A stretch of DNA of 27,004 bases from Clostridiales bacterium (GTDB taxonomy: Bacteria > Bacillota > Clostridia > Oscillospirales > Oscillospiraceae): positions 1 through 27,004 of the forward strand of contig JAHZBA010000035.1 in assembly GCA_019423635.1 (NCBI GenBank). The letters are read 5' to 3'. How positions within the stretch are numbered: position 1 is the stretch's first letter; every line of letters starts with the position of its first letter. Below are positions 1 to 7,693 of the stretch, piece by piece. Made by a program: the position numbers and the translations under genes. Below the pieces are notes generated by a model that did no database searches, had not been told where the DNA came from, and worked only from the letters and a program-made list of their open reading frames with translations.

Positions 1-1197
<1,197 letters not shown>

Positions 1198-1339
1198 AAA
1201 TGAAATCCTCCTGATGAATTTTAAAATCCGCTCTCCCGTCAGGGAACACGGACACAGAGCATCCTCCGCCAGGCCGTCCGCCGGCCTGATAGGAGGGTGC
1301 CCTCTTCGTCAAAAGGACAAATGCGCAGCCATTTGCCTT
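1198..1339. other. Spacer between glmS ribozyme and glmS start
   Basis: This is the part of the glmS leader left on the mRNA after cleavage. It holds the glmS ribosome-binding site (1207-1212) and a small hairpin (AGGCCG/CGGCCT near 1272-1288). No gene is supported here on either strand. Confidence 0.6.
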
Positions 1340-1513
1340 TCATCCGCGGTCACAGCCCCTTTGTTCTGCGGTCGCCCGCATATTTGTCGGCTGTGTTACG
1401 CGCCCGCGGGCACGGAAGAGTATCCGCCGAAACCTTCGATTGCCTCTTCCCCTCGTCGTCCCGCACACATCTGTGGGCGGGCACTGGCGCTTTGATGGGT
1501 AGGTGAAACCCAT
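1340..1513 (-). ncRNA. glmS ribozyme/riboswitch in the glmS leader
   Basis: Self-cleaving, glucosamine-6-phosphate-dependent leader RNA. Reading the reverse strand, AAA|GCGCC gives the expected cleavage site between A1491 and G1490. The core GACGACGAGG follows, then a stem GGAAGAG (copied from 1450-1444) pairing with CTCTTCC (1420-1414). That stem encloses ATCGA and TTTCGGCGGAT, the family's conserved core. Next is GGGCGC (1405-1400), complementary to the GCGCC after the cleavage site. The last helix is CACAGCC/GGCTGTG (1395-1389 with 1357-1351), enclosing TGCGG-GCGA-CCGCA, as in the P4 arm of known glmS ribozymes. A small hairpin ATGGGT/ACCCAT (1508-1513 with 1495-1500) precedes the cleavage site. 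About 140 bases separate the core from the glmS start. A lone TATAAA at 1535-1540 is the only promoter-like element I see and has no good -35. Confidence 0.93.
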
Positions 1514-1838
1514 GGGCCTCCTTTCGATCTGCGATTTATAGGATTGCGCTGTTTTTGCGGGGGCGCTCGAGGGGGCCGTGCCCGCCTCGCATGGAATCCA
1601 ATGCCTGTCAATGCCTGCCGTACAGGCATCGGCGCCGCGGAGCGGCAGATGTTCAAGCTGACAGCAGCTCGAACATCGAGGCATTTTCAGGGTACCGCCC
1701 CCTGGACCCCCGCCGCCCTGGAAAAGGCGGGTGAGCTTTTTTTCGGGGTCCTCTATGATAAGACTCCCGCAGGAGTGTTATCCAGGTATATTTTCAAAGC
1801 GGCGGCAAACGCTATCCAAAAATGGAGGGATTCCGCCT
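1514..1838. other. Intergenic region with dyads, no gene
   Basis: This is the divergent region between the glmS leader and the DUF421 gene. It contains an inverted repeat of ATGCCTGT/ACAGGCAT (1601-1608 with 1622-1629, with an extra ATGCCTG at 1611-1617). A 13-base dyad follows, with one mismatch (1648-1660 with 1665-1677). A short stem CCCGCC/GGCGGG (1709-1714 with 1726-1731) precedes a run of seven T at 1737-1743 and looks like a weak terminator on the plus strand, although no plus-strand gene precedes it. No coding frame here has a good ribosome-binding site, and no convincing promoter pair is visible. Confidence 0.4.
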
Positions 1839-2522
1839 ATGATGACCGCTTTCATGCGCACGATCATCCTCTACTTTCTCATTATGCTGGGCCTGCGGCT
1901 CCTGGGCAAGCGCCAGATCGGCGAGCTGGAGCCCAGCGAGCTGGTGCTGACCATGATGCTCTCGGATCTGGCCACGGTGCCCATGCAGGACTTCGGCATC
2001 CCGCTGATGGCGGGCATCATCCCCATCCTGACCCTGCTGGCGCTGTCCATGCTGCTCAGCCAGCTGTCCCTGGACCACCTGCGGTTCCGGGAGCTGGCCT
2101 GCGGCACGCCGGTGGTGCTGATCCGCCAGGGCGTTCTCCAGCAGGAGGCCATGCGGCGCAACCGCTACACCCTGGACGAGCTACTGGAGGAGCTGCGGGG
2201 CCAGGGGATCTCCAGCGCGGCAGAGGTGAAATACGCCATCCTGGAGAACTCCGGCCAGCTGTCCGTCCTGCCCTGGACCCGGCACCAGCCTCCCTCCGCC
2301 GCCCAGCTGGGGCTGGAGGTGGAGGACGAGGTGACGCTGCCGGTGGTGCTGGTTAACGACGGGCGGGTCCTTGGCAGGAATCTGGCCGCCTGCGGCAAGG
2401 ACCGCCGCTGGCTCCAGGAGACCCTGGCCCGGGAGGGCGCGGCCTCTCCCCGGGAGGTATTCCTGCTGACCCTGGACGAGCTGGGCCAGGTGTACTGTGT
2501 CAAAAAGGAGGCGGCCCCTTGA
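1839..2522 (+). CDS. DUF421 family membrane protein (YetF-like)
   Basis: A 227-residue inner-membrane protein of the DUF421 family. The first ~80 residues form about three membrane spans (7-25, 34-50, 55-77) and include the family signature LGKRQIGELEPSELVL (21-36) and SDLATVPMQD (42-51). The remaining ~145 residues form the soluble DUF421 domain, with RNRYTLDELLEELRGQGISS (107-126). The start at ATG 1839 follows GGAGGGA at 1824-1830; longer in-frame extensions lack a ribosome-binding site. The next gene starts inside its stop codon, so the two are translationally coupled. In Bacillus, proteins with this domain are found in spores and affect spore membrane properties. Whether that applies here is inference. 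Confidence 0.88.
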   Translation: MMTAFMRTIILYFLIMLGLRLLGKRQIGELEPSELVLTMMLSDLATVPMQDFGIPLMAGIIPILTLLALSMLLSQLSLDHLRFRELACGTPVVLIRQGVLQQEAMRRNRYTLDELLEELRGQGISSAAEVKYAILENSGQLSVLPWTRHQPPSAAQLGLEVEDEVTLPVVLVNDGRVLGRNLAACGKDRRWLQETLAREGAASPREVFLLTLDELGQVYCVKKEAAP

Positions 2523-2896
2523 AAAAACTCATTCCCGCGGCCGTGCTGGCGGCGATCCTGGCGCTGTCTTTGTGGAACGGCGCCGCCATGGCGGCGGACA
2601 CCGCCCGCTGGCGGGGCCAGCTGGAACAGGTGAACACCCTGATTGACACCGAGTCCTGGTCCGCCGTTGAGCAGCTCCTGGCGGAGAGCTATGCGGACTG
2701 GTCCGCCCGGCAGACCTATCTCCACATCGTCACAGAGCACGACGCCGTGGACGACGCGGAGTCCATGTACCGCCGCTGCATGGCCTTTGCCGCCGCCCGG
2801 GAGCCCAGTGAGCTGCGGGCGGAGACGGCGGATCTGCGGGATCAGCTGCGGCTGCTGGCGGAGATGGAGCAGTTCAGCCTGGGAAACATCCTGTAA
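2519..2896 (+). CDS. DUF4363 family protein
   Basis: A 125-residue protein with an N-terminal signal or anchor helix (residues 2-25: KKLI then a hydrophobic stretch ending AAMAAD) and an otherwise helical, acidic, exported portion. It looks like the DUF4363 family, which commonly follows DUF421 genes in Clostridia. It probably starts at TTG 2519, which overlaps the upstream stop by four bases (TTGA). AAAAAGGAGG lies about seven bases before it. A TTG start and stop overlap suggest tight coupling with the DUF421 protein, and the two probably form a membrane complex (inference). The biochemical role is unknown. Confidence 0.75.
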   Translation: MKKLIPAAVLAAILALSLWNGAAMAADTARWRGQLEQVNTLIDTESWSAVEQLLAESYADWSARQTYLHIVTEHDAVDDAESMYRRCMAFAAAREPSELRAETADLRDQLRLLAEMEQFSLGNIL

Positions 2897-2922
2897 ACCG
2901 TTTCACGCGGGCGCACCGGTTC

Positions 2923-3378
2923 TCACTTCTCCGCAAGCAGCTTGTTCAGCTCCGCCATGAAGGTATCAATGTCCTTAAACTGCCGGTACACCGAGGCAAA
3001 GCGCACATAGGCCACCTGATCCACGGTCCGCAGCCGCTCCATGACCCGCTCGCCGATGGCCTCCGTGCTGATCTCCCGGTCCATGGAGTTCTGGAGGTCC
3101 TGCTCAATCTGCTCTGCGATGCTCTCCAGCTCCGCCAGGGGCACCGGCCGCTTCTCACAGGCCCGGATCATGCCGCCCAGCACCTTCCGCCGGTCAAAGC
3201 TCTGGCGGCTGCCGTCCTTTTTCACCACGACCATGGGCAGACTCTCCACCGTCTCGTAGGTGGTAAAGCGCTTGTTGCAGGACAGACACTCCCGCCGGCG
3301 GCGGATGCTGGTGCCCTCGTCGGCAGGGCGGGAGTCAATGACCTTACTCTCTCCATAGCTGCAATAGGGACACTTCAT
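2923..3378 (-). CDS. nrdR: Transcriptional repressor NrdR
   Basis: A 151-residue cytoplasmic repressor of ribonucleotide reductase genes. The zinc ribbon is formed by C3-x2-C6 and C31-x2-C34, followed by RFTTYE. An ATP-cone domain (about 49-139) includes VVVKKDGSRQSFDRRKVLGG and senses ATP/dATP in this family. Length and motif order match NrdR exactly. The start ATG at 3378 begins MKCPYC; an in-frame ATG six codons earlier and the preceding extension are not part of the family. The preceding GGGAGAGAG acts as a modest ribosome-binding site. No nrd genes are in the window. It converges with the DUF4363 gene, only 26 bases away, with no clear terminator between them. Confidence 0.97.
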   Translation of the reverse strand: MKCPYCSYGESKVIDSRPADEGTSIRRRRECLSCNKRFTTYETVESLPMVVVKKDGSRQSFDRRKVLGGMIRACEKRPVPLAELESIAEQIEQDLQNSMDREISTEAIGERVMERLRTVDQVAYVRFASVYRQFKDIDTFMAELNKLLAEK

Positions 3379-3561
3379 AACTCTCTCTCCCATCTTCCGC
3401 CGCGGCGCGGCGGTTTCTCTGCTGTGGCGCACAGAATCGCAGGACTCCCGCAGCGAAAAACGCCGCTGCGGCCGTGGACGGCAATGCCGCACAGGGCGCA
3501 AGCACCCTGAAACGGATGGGAAACAAACCAGGAACAGCCCCCTCCGGCCATCCTCCCAGGT

Positions 3562-3570
3562 ATTATATCA
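3562..3570 (-). promoter_or_regulatory. Extended -10 promoter element for nrdR
   Basis: On the reverse strand TGATATAAT is a perfect TATAAT (3567-3562) with the TGn extension; no convincing -35 is present, as is usual for extended -10 promoters. It implies a leader of about 175 nucleotides before nrdR. That leader contains a hairpin of CCGCAGCG/CGCTGCGG (3448-3455 with 3464-3471). I see no matched NrdR-box pair at the promoter. Confidence 0.6.
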
Positions 3571-3710
3571 TAGAATCATAAATTTGGGTATCTTTATTTT
3601 CCATTTTCAGGGGCTGCACATCTGCCTGTACCCCGGCAGGGCGCTCCTCCCCGGACGCCCCGGCAGCTTTTGAGAAAGCCTCCCGCCGGAAAAGCCCCTC
3701 CCAACCACCT
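3571..3710. other. Intergenic region upstream of nrdR, no gene
   Basis: A short AT-rich patch (3571-3605) lies immediately upstream of the nrdR -10 element, followed by GC-rich sequence up to the stop of the 175-residue protein gene. I see no gene and no strong terminator. Confidence 0.4.
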
Positions 3711-4238
3711 TCAGGCGGAGTCAAAGACCGGCCACTCCCTCTGATCGAAACAGTAGACGACATAGAGCTCCTTCCCCAGCCGCCGCAGCCGCGCAAAGCA
3801 GAACAGCTGCTCCAAAGGGAAGGCCCGCCCGGGGTCGTAGGGAAGCGCCAGCTCCCGCCGCCCCTCCCGCCGCCGGATCAGCGCCCCCGCCGTCCCCTGG
3901 AGCTGCCGCCGGAGCCAGGGGGTGCGGAACAGCTGCTCCGGCTCCGGAGCCGCCTCCCAGTCCGCTCCGGCGGAGGCCGCGGACCGGAGCTCCCCCCGCA
4001 AAAGGCTGCCCAGAGGCGCGGTCATGCGCCGGGAGAACCGGCGCCGGATCATCGCCTGCTCCCCGGCGGGCTCCAGAACGCCAAGCCGCAGCTCCCCCTG
4101 CTCTCCCACCGCCCAGGCACACCAGAGGCCCTCCTCCGGAAGGCGGCAGCGGGCGGTGAAGCAGGTATACAGTGCCTCCTGCTCCACACACACTTCCCCG
4201 ACGGACGCGCCGGCCCACAGCAGCGGAAACTTGTCCAT
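3711..4238 (-). CDS. Hypothetical protein, 175 residues
   Basis: I do not recognise a family. The protein begins MDKFPLLWAGASVGEVCVEQ, has no signal peptide or membrane span, and is rich in Arg, Leu and Glu. The first ~70 residues look like repeated beta strands (VGEVCVEQEALYTCFTARC, GELRLGVLEP). The remainder is basic and helical, with RRRFSRRM at 65-72. It is a believable gene: GAGGAGGGGG stands seven bases before ATG 4238, codon bias matches the neighbours, and it lies in line with the other minus-strand genes. A competing reading frame (3721-4323) lacks such a start signal. Possible upstream control is the reverse-strand CATACAAT at 4278-4285, which resembles a sporulation sigma-E/K -10 element, but the -35 is not clear. 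Confidence 0.65.
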   Translation of the reverse strand: MDKFPLLWAGASVGEVCVEQEALYTCFTARCRLPEEGLWCAWAVGEQGELRLGVLEPAGEQAMIRRRFSRRMTAPLGSLLRGELRSAASAGADWEAAPEPEQLFRTPWLRRQLQGTAGALIRRREGRRELALPYDPGRAFPLEQLFCFARLRRLGKELYVVYCFDQREWPVFDSA

Positions 4239-4450
4239 AGCGCCCCCTCCTCTTCAAAAAAACACACCGCCTGCGCCATTGTATGCACAGACAGTGTGGT
4301 TCATGAGCACCCGGGGCGCTCATGATCTATCTCTATAAGCCGGAGAGGGCCGGATACACAAAATACTCCCCGCCAGATAGGAACAGGAGCACGGTCCGGC
4401 GAAAGGCTGGCTTTTCAGGCCCCGTTCACCGGCATGGAACTCAGGGGGTG
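4239..4450. other. Intergenic region, no gene
   Basis: About 210 bases between the exported-protein stop and the start of the 175-residue protein. The only noteworthy element is the reverse-strand CATACAAT (4278-4285). No gene, terminator or repeat is convincing. Confidence 0.4.
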
Positions 4451-4948
4451 TCAGGCAATGGTATACCCGCCCCGCACCAGGAGCTTTGTGGTGGCGGCGG
4501 TGGCCCGGACGCCCCGGCCCTCGATGGTCATCATGTAGAGGTGATTCTGCACCAGCGCCCCGCCGTTATTCAGGGTGACGGCGGCCGTCTCGTCGATCAG
4601 CCCCGGCGCGGAGGGCGCCACGCAGACCGCCGTGCCCACCCGCAGCATCACCTCGCAGCCAAGGCCCCCGTTGAGGGTCTGCCCGCTGGAGAGGGTCACC
4701 ACCGTAAAGTTGGAGGCGGCGCTTCCCTCTCCGCCCTGACCGCCCAGCAGCTGACTGTTTCGGGCGGCGATCTTCTGGTCCACCCGCTGCAAAACGCTGT
4801 TCAGGAAGGTGTCGTTCAGATAGCTCAGCGTCACCAAGGGGTCCTGGCTGCTGCCGGCCGTCCCGGCGGCCATGGTCACCGTGACGTTCAGCAGAGCGCT
4901 GAGGGCCAGGAGGACCGTCATCCTCAGAAGCCACCTGTTCTTTTTCAT
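4451..4948 (-). CDS. Exported protein of unknown function, 165 residues
   Basis: The N-terminus (MKKNRWLLRMTVLLALSALL, cleavage plausible after TMAAG near residue 29) is a clear Sec signal peptide, so the product is secreted or cell-wall exposed. The mature part has a helical segment (VTLSYLNDTFLNSVLQRVDQ, 39-58), a Gly/Ser linker (~69-78) and a beta-rich C-terminal half with repeated TVVTLSSGQTL, GCEVMLRVGTA and TLLVRGGY-like strands. Short GxEVMLRxG segments of this sort remind me of a conserved clostridial exported family with no assigned role, but I cannot name it. ATG 4948 is preceded by GGAGG (4956-4960) at seven bases. It lies 3' of mazF, separated by a strong hairpin. Confidence 0.75.
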   Translation of the reverse strand: MKKNRWLLRMTVLLALSALLNVTVTMAAGTAGSSQDPLVTLSYLNDTFLNSVLQRVDQKIAARNSQLLGGQGGEGSAASNFTVVTLSSGQTLNGGLGCEVMLRVGTAVCVAPSAPGLIDETAAVTLNNGGALVQNHLYMMTIEGRGVRATAATTKLLVRGGYTIA

Positions 4949-4976
4949 CTATGTACCTCCAACTCTTTTGTATCCC

Positions 4977-5006
4977 GACCCGCCCGGGGAGTCTCCCGGG
5001 CGGGTC
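4977..5006. repeat. Perfect 12-bp hairpin between mazF and the exported protein gene
   Basis: GACCCGCCCGGG (4977-4988) and CCCGGGCGGGTC (4995-5006) form a perfect stem with a six-base loop. No T run follows on either strand, so it is not a textbook terminator. It may end or process the mazF transcript. It lies 17 bases upstream of the ribosome-binding site of the exported protein gene. Confidence 0.6.
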
Positions 5007-5158
5007 AACGAGCTTCCCAAGCCGGCCCGCGGCCGCCCTGGAAGCCATGCTTCCCACGCACACCGGCGGAAAGGAACTCCGCCGTTTCTCCGCCTCCGCG
5101 AAGGGCTGCCCGCCGCACCTGCGGCGGAAGCGTCCGCCCCGCTCTTTTGTACGCCGCC

Positions 5159-5536
5159 TCAGACCAGCTGGTCGTGCGGCAGGCCAAAGCTGACCGCAAT
5201 CGCCGTATCAACCTTGTTCATCACGTGCTCCTCCACATGGCCCATCCGCTCCCGCAGGCGCCGCTTATCCAGCGTCCGCACCTGCTCCAGCAGGACCACG
5301 GAGTCCCGGTTCAGCCCGCAGCTCTGGGCCACCGGGAGGTCGATATGTGTCGGCAGCCGGGCCTTGCCCGTCTGGGAGGTAATGGCCGCCGCGATTACGG
5401 TGGGGCTGTAACGGTTCCCGGTGTCATTCTGGATGATCAGGACCGGCCGGACGCCGCCCTGCTCACTGCCCACCACCGGGGAGAGATCGGCATAGTAAAT
5501 ATCGCCGCGCTTGACACTCGTATCCACAAAGTTCAC
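5159..5536 (-). CDS. ndoA: MazF/NdoA-type endoribonuclease toxin
   Basis: A 125-residue PemK/MazF family mRNA interferase. The start of the domain, VKRGDIYYADLSPVVGSEQGGVRPVLIIQND, is nearly identical to Bacillus NdoA. It continues with NRYSPTVIAAAITSQTGKARLPTHI and DSVVLLEQVRTLDKRRL, which carry the family's catalytic Arg and Thr. NdoA cleaves single-stranded mRNA at a short U-rich site. The start is either GTG 5536 (used here) or GTG 5527; the second is better spaced from GGCGGAG and closer to family N-termini. It is third after the lipoprotein and alr genes, as in Bacillus, but no antitoxin gene lies in the 255 bases between alr and this gene. Confidence 0.93.
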   Translation of the reverse strand: MNFVDTSVKRGDIYYADLSPVVGSEQGGVRPVLIIQNDTGNRYSPTVIAAAITSQTGKARLPTHIDLPVAQSCGLNRDSVVLLEQVRTLDKRRLRERMGHVEEHVMNKVDTAIAVSFGLPHDQLV

Positions 5537-5791
5537 ACTCCGCCGAAAGAAGTACCCATCGCCGAGAAATCCTCGGTGAGGCCACTTTCATTCTCCCACG
5601 CAGCTCCGGAATTTATACGCTGAAATTCCGGCGTCCCGCCCCGCACTAGTTTATGCATCGGACAGGACCGGCGTACCGCGGAGTGCCGGCCGGACACATG
5701 CCGTGCCCGCGGGAAACCGGGATGCCCCGGCGGGTTTCCGCCCCGCCTTGCGCCGGCAGACGCCAGCCGGCGGCCCGGACTCCCAATTTCT
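5537..5791. promoter_or_regulatory. alr-mazF intergenic region with a 9-bp dyad
   Basis: The region has no credible antitoxin gene. It holds a perfect inverted repeat CCGGAATTT/AAATTCCGG (5606-5614 with 5623-5631, eight-base loop) whose loop side contains a TATAAAT on the reverse strand. A smaller hairpin CCGAG/CTCGG lies about 25 bases before the mazF start. GGAAACC/GGTTTCC (near 5711-5739) forms another imperfect stem after alr. The 9-bp dyad could be an operator or the alr transcript end; there is no T run to support termination. Confidence 0.45.
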
Positions 5792-6961
5792 TTACAGCAG
5801 CAGCCGCAGGCTTCGCTCCACCTCCCGGCCGCTTCGCAGGTACACCCGGGGCACCCGCTTGTTCACGGCGCAGGTCAGCTCGTAGGGGATCGTCTCCAGC
5901 ACCGACGCCAGCCTTTCCGCCGGCTGACGTACACCGAAGATCTCCACCTCGCTACCGGATCGGACCGTCTCCAGGCCCGTCAGATCCACCATGGTCATAT
6001 CCATGCAGATCCGGCCCAGAATGGGGGCCGGCCCCGCCTCCGTCTGCACCGCCATGCGGTTGGAGAGGCCCCGGAACAGCCCGTCGCCGTAGCCGATGGG
6101 CAGCACGCCCACCCGGGTCTCCCCCCGGGTGCGGAAGGTCCGCCCGTAGCTGATGTCGGTCCCGGCGTCAAAGGTCTTGACGGTGGAGACGCAGGTCTTC
6201 AGCCGCATCACCGGCCGCAGCCCCAGCCGCTCCCGGTCCCTGCTTGTCCCATAGAGGGCGATGCCGGGCCGGACCATATCCAGGTACATCTCCGGATACC
6301 TGGCCAGGGCGCCGCTGTTGGCGCAGTGGCGAATGGCAAAGGTCCTGCCTTGGCTGGCCAGGGCGTCCAGCACGGACAAAAACACGCGGAACTGCTCCCG
6401 GGTATAGCCCTCTTCCTCCTCCCCGTCCCCATCGGACACGGCGAAGTGGGTGAAGATCCCCTCCGGCTCCAGATGGGGCAGGGCGCAGGCCCTGGCGATG
6501 GCCTCCACGCCGCCGGCAAAGTGCCCCTCCCGCGCCAGAAAGCCCAGCCGGGACATGCCGGTGTCCACCTTGATATGGACCCGCAGCGTTCCGCCGCAGC
6601 CGGAGGCAGCGGCGCTGTAGGCCTCCGCCTCCGCCGGGCCGGAGACCGTCTGGGTCAGCTCCAGGCGGAGCAGCTGCTCCGTCAGCTCCGGCGGCGTGTG
6701 GCCCAGGATCAAAACCGGCGCCCGGATGCCGTTTTTCCGCAGCTCCCGGGCCTCATCCAAACAGGCCACCGCCAGATAGTCCGCTCCCAGCTCCTCCAGG
6801 CAGCGGGAGACCTGCACCGCGCCGTGGCCGTAGGCGTCGGCCTTTACCACGCCCAGATACCGGACGGCAGGCCCGATGAGCTGCCGGGCCCGCCGGTAAT
6901 TATGTGCCAGGGCGTCCAGGTCGATCTCCGCCCAGGTCCGCCGCAGTGCTGTCTCTTCCAT
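5792..6961 (-). CDS. alr: Alanine racemase
   Basis: A PLP enzyme interconverting L- and D-alanine, supplying D-alanine for peptidoglycan. It has 389 residues, normal for the family. The PLP lysine is K40 in VVKADAYGHG. The second catalytic base is Y272 in ISYGRTF. Other signatures are KVDTGMSRLGF (131-141), HCANSGA (212-218), the IGYGDG loop (289-294) and CMDMTMVDL (319-327). ATG 6961 is preceded by AAAGGAG about ten bases upstream. It lies 15 bases after the lipoprotein gene and before mazF, the same order as Bacillus ydcC-alr-ndoA. Confidence 0.97.
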   Translation of the reverse strand: MEETALRRTWAEIDLDALAHNYRRARQLIGPAVRYLGVVKADAYGHGAVQVSRCLEELGADYLAVACLDEARELRKNGIRAPVLILGHTPPELTEQLLRLELTQTVSGPAEAEAYSAAASGCGGTLRVHIKVDTGMSRLGFLAREGHFAGGVEAIARACALPHLEPEGIFTHFAVSDGDGEEEEGYTREQFRVFLSVLDALASQGRTFAIRHCANSGALARYPEMYLDMVRPGIALYGTSRDRERLGLRPVMRLKTCVSTVKTFDAGTDISYGRTFRTRGETRVGVLPIGYGDGLFRGLSNRMAVQTEAGPAPILGRICMDMTMVDLTGLETVRSGSEVEIFGVRQPAERLASVLETIPYELTCAVNKRVPRVYLRSGREVERSLRLLL

Positions 6962-6976
6962 GGCATACGCGCTCCT

Positions 6977-7582
6977 TTAAGGTGATGTTTCCTCCAGTGT
7001 ATCACAAAAAGCAAAGCTCGTAAAGTCCGCTGTCAAAATCGTCTCCCCGTCCACGGCCACCTCTCCCCGCAGCGGCGTTCCGTCGTCCTGCCGCAGCCAC
7101 ACGGTGGAGACGATCCGGCCGTCCTGGGTGCCGGTCTGATCCACGGCAATCCGGAGACACGGCACCTCGTTCCACGTCTCCCGGTTCTCCTCCAGCAGCC
7201 AGCCGTCCCGCAGGGCGCTCATCAGCCGGGGAAGGCACGCCGCCGGGCTGATCTCCTCCTCCGTAAGGACGCCGGCGTTCAAGCTGGCTCCCTCATACTC
7301 CAGGCGCCAGTCCGTGTCGGTGAGAATGGCCTTCACCCCGGCGATGGTCTCGGGAGAGAGAACCTCCACGGTGCTCTCCCCGCCGGGGAGGTACTCGCAC
7401 CGCAAGGATGCCTCCCAGGCAAGGCCCGCCTGATCGCAGGAGACCGTGGCCTCCATGGTGCACCCGGCCATGTCGTGATAGCGGTCCCGCAGATCCGCCG
7501 CCGTCTCCTCCCCCGTCCCGCCGCCGCAGCCGCACAGCAGCAGGCACAGGGCTATCATTGGTACGCAACCCCATCTGCGCAC
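6977..7582 (-). CDS. Lipoprotein, LolA/YdcC-like
   Basis: A 201-residue predicted lipoprotein. The N-terminus (MRRWGCVPMIALCLLLCGCGGG) is a short hydrophobic signal with a lipobox ending at C17 or C19, followed by a Gly-rich spacer, so it should be anchored on the outer face of the membrane. The mature part alternates beta strands (MEATVSCDQAGLAWEASLRC, STVEVLSPETIAGVKAIL, PLRGEVAVDGETILTADF), as expected of the LolA-like fold. Bacillus has the LolA-like lipoprotein YdcC at the same position before alr, which supports the call. The start is GTG 7582 with GGAGG eight bases before. Its lipid or protein cargo is unknown. Confidence 0.78.
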   Translation of the reverse strand: MRRWGCVPMIALCLLLCGCGGGTGEETAADLRDRYHDMAGCTMEATVSCDQAGLAWEASLRCEYLPGGESTVEVLSPETIAGVKAILTDTDWRLEYEGASLNAGVLTEEEISPAACLPRLMSALRDGWLLEENRETWNEVPCLRIAVDQTGTQDGRIVSTVWLRQDDGTPLRGEVAVDGETILTADFTSFAFCDTLEETSP

Positions 7583-7599
7583 CGGATACCCTCCTCTTC

Positions 7600-7693
7600 A
7601 ATTAGGAATTAGGAATGAGGAATTAGGAATGAGGGGGTGGAATTGATGGAAAAGCCCTGAAATTCCGAACTCCTAATCCCTAATTCCTAATTC
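7600..7693. repeat. AATTAGGAAT repeat with inverted ends (MITE-like)
   Basis: AATTAGGAATTAGG (7600-7613) is exactly inverted as CCTAATTCCTAATT (7679-7692), with further tandem copies of AATTAGGAAT or GAATGAGG between (7614-7635) and diverged inverted copies at 7661-7678. The pairing therefore extends imperfectly to about 30 bases per arm around a ~30-base centre. It lies between nnr and the lipoprotein gene, and the right arm runs into nnr and provides its stop codon. No transposase is present. Both a small non-autonomous element and a transcript-end hairpin are possible. Confidence 0.7.

Noticed and set aside
1340..1513. 57-codon open frame on the reverse strand with AAAGGAGG just before its ATG, running through the glmS ribozyme
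   Set aside because: The ribosome-binding site is only three bases from the ATG, the product is Arg-rich without domain character, and the sequence is fully explained by ribozyme structure.
4322..5623. 433-codon plus-strand frame crossing the exported protein gene, hairpin and mazF
   Set aside because: It crosses two well-supported minus-strand genes and has no ribosome-binding site or domain.
5537..5700. Possible antitoxin frame beginning MKVASPRISRRW upstream of mazF
   Set aside because: It runs into and overlaps mazF out of frame, is Cys/Arg-rich and does not resemble NdoAI or any antitoxin family; the GAGA before it is a poor ribosome-binding site.
7600..7693. CRISPR-like repeat array
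   Set aside because: Copies are adjacent without unique spacers of constant length and are arranged as inverted arms.
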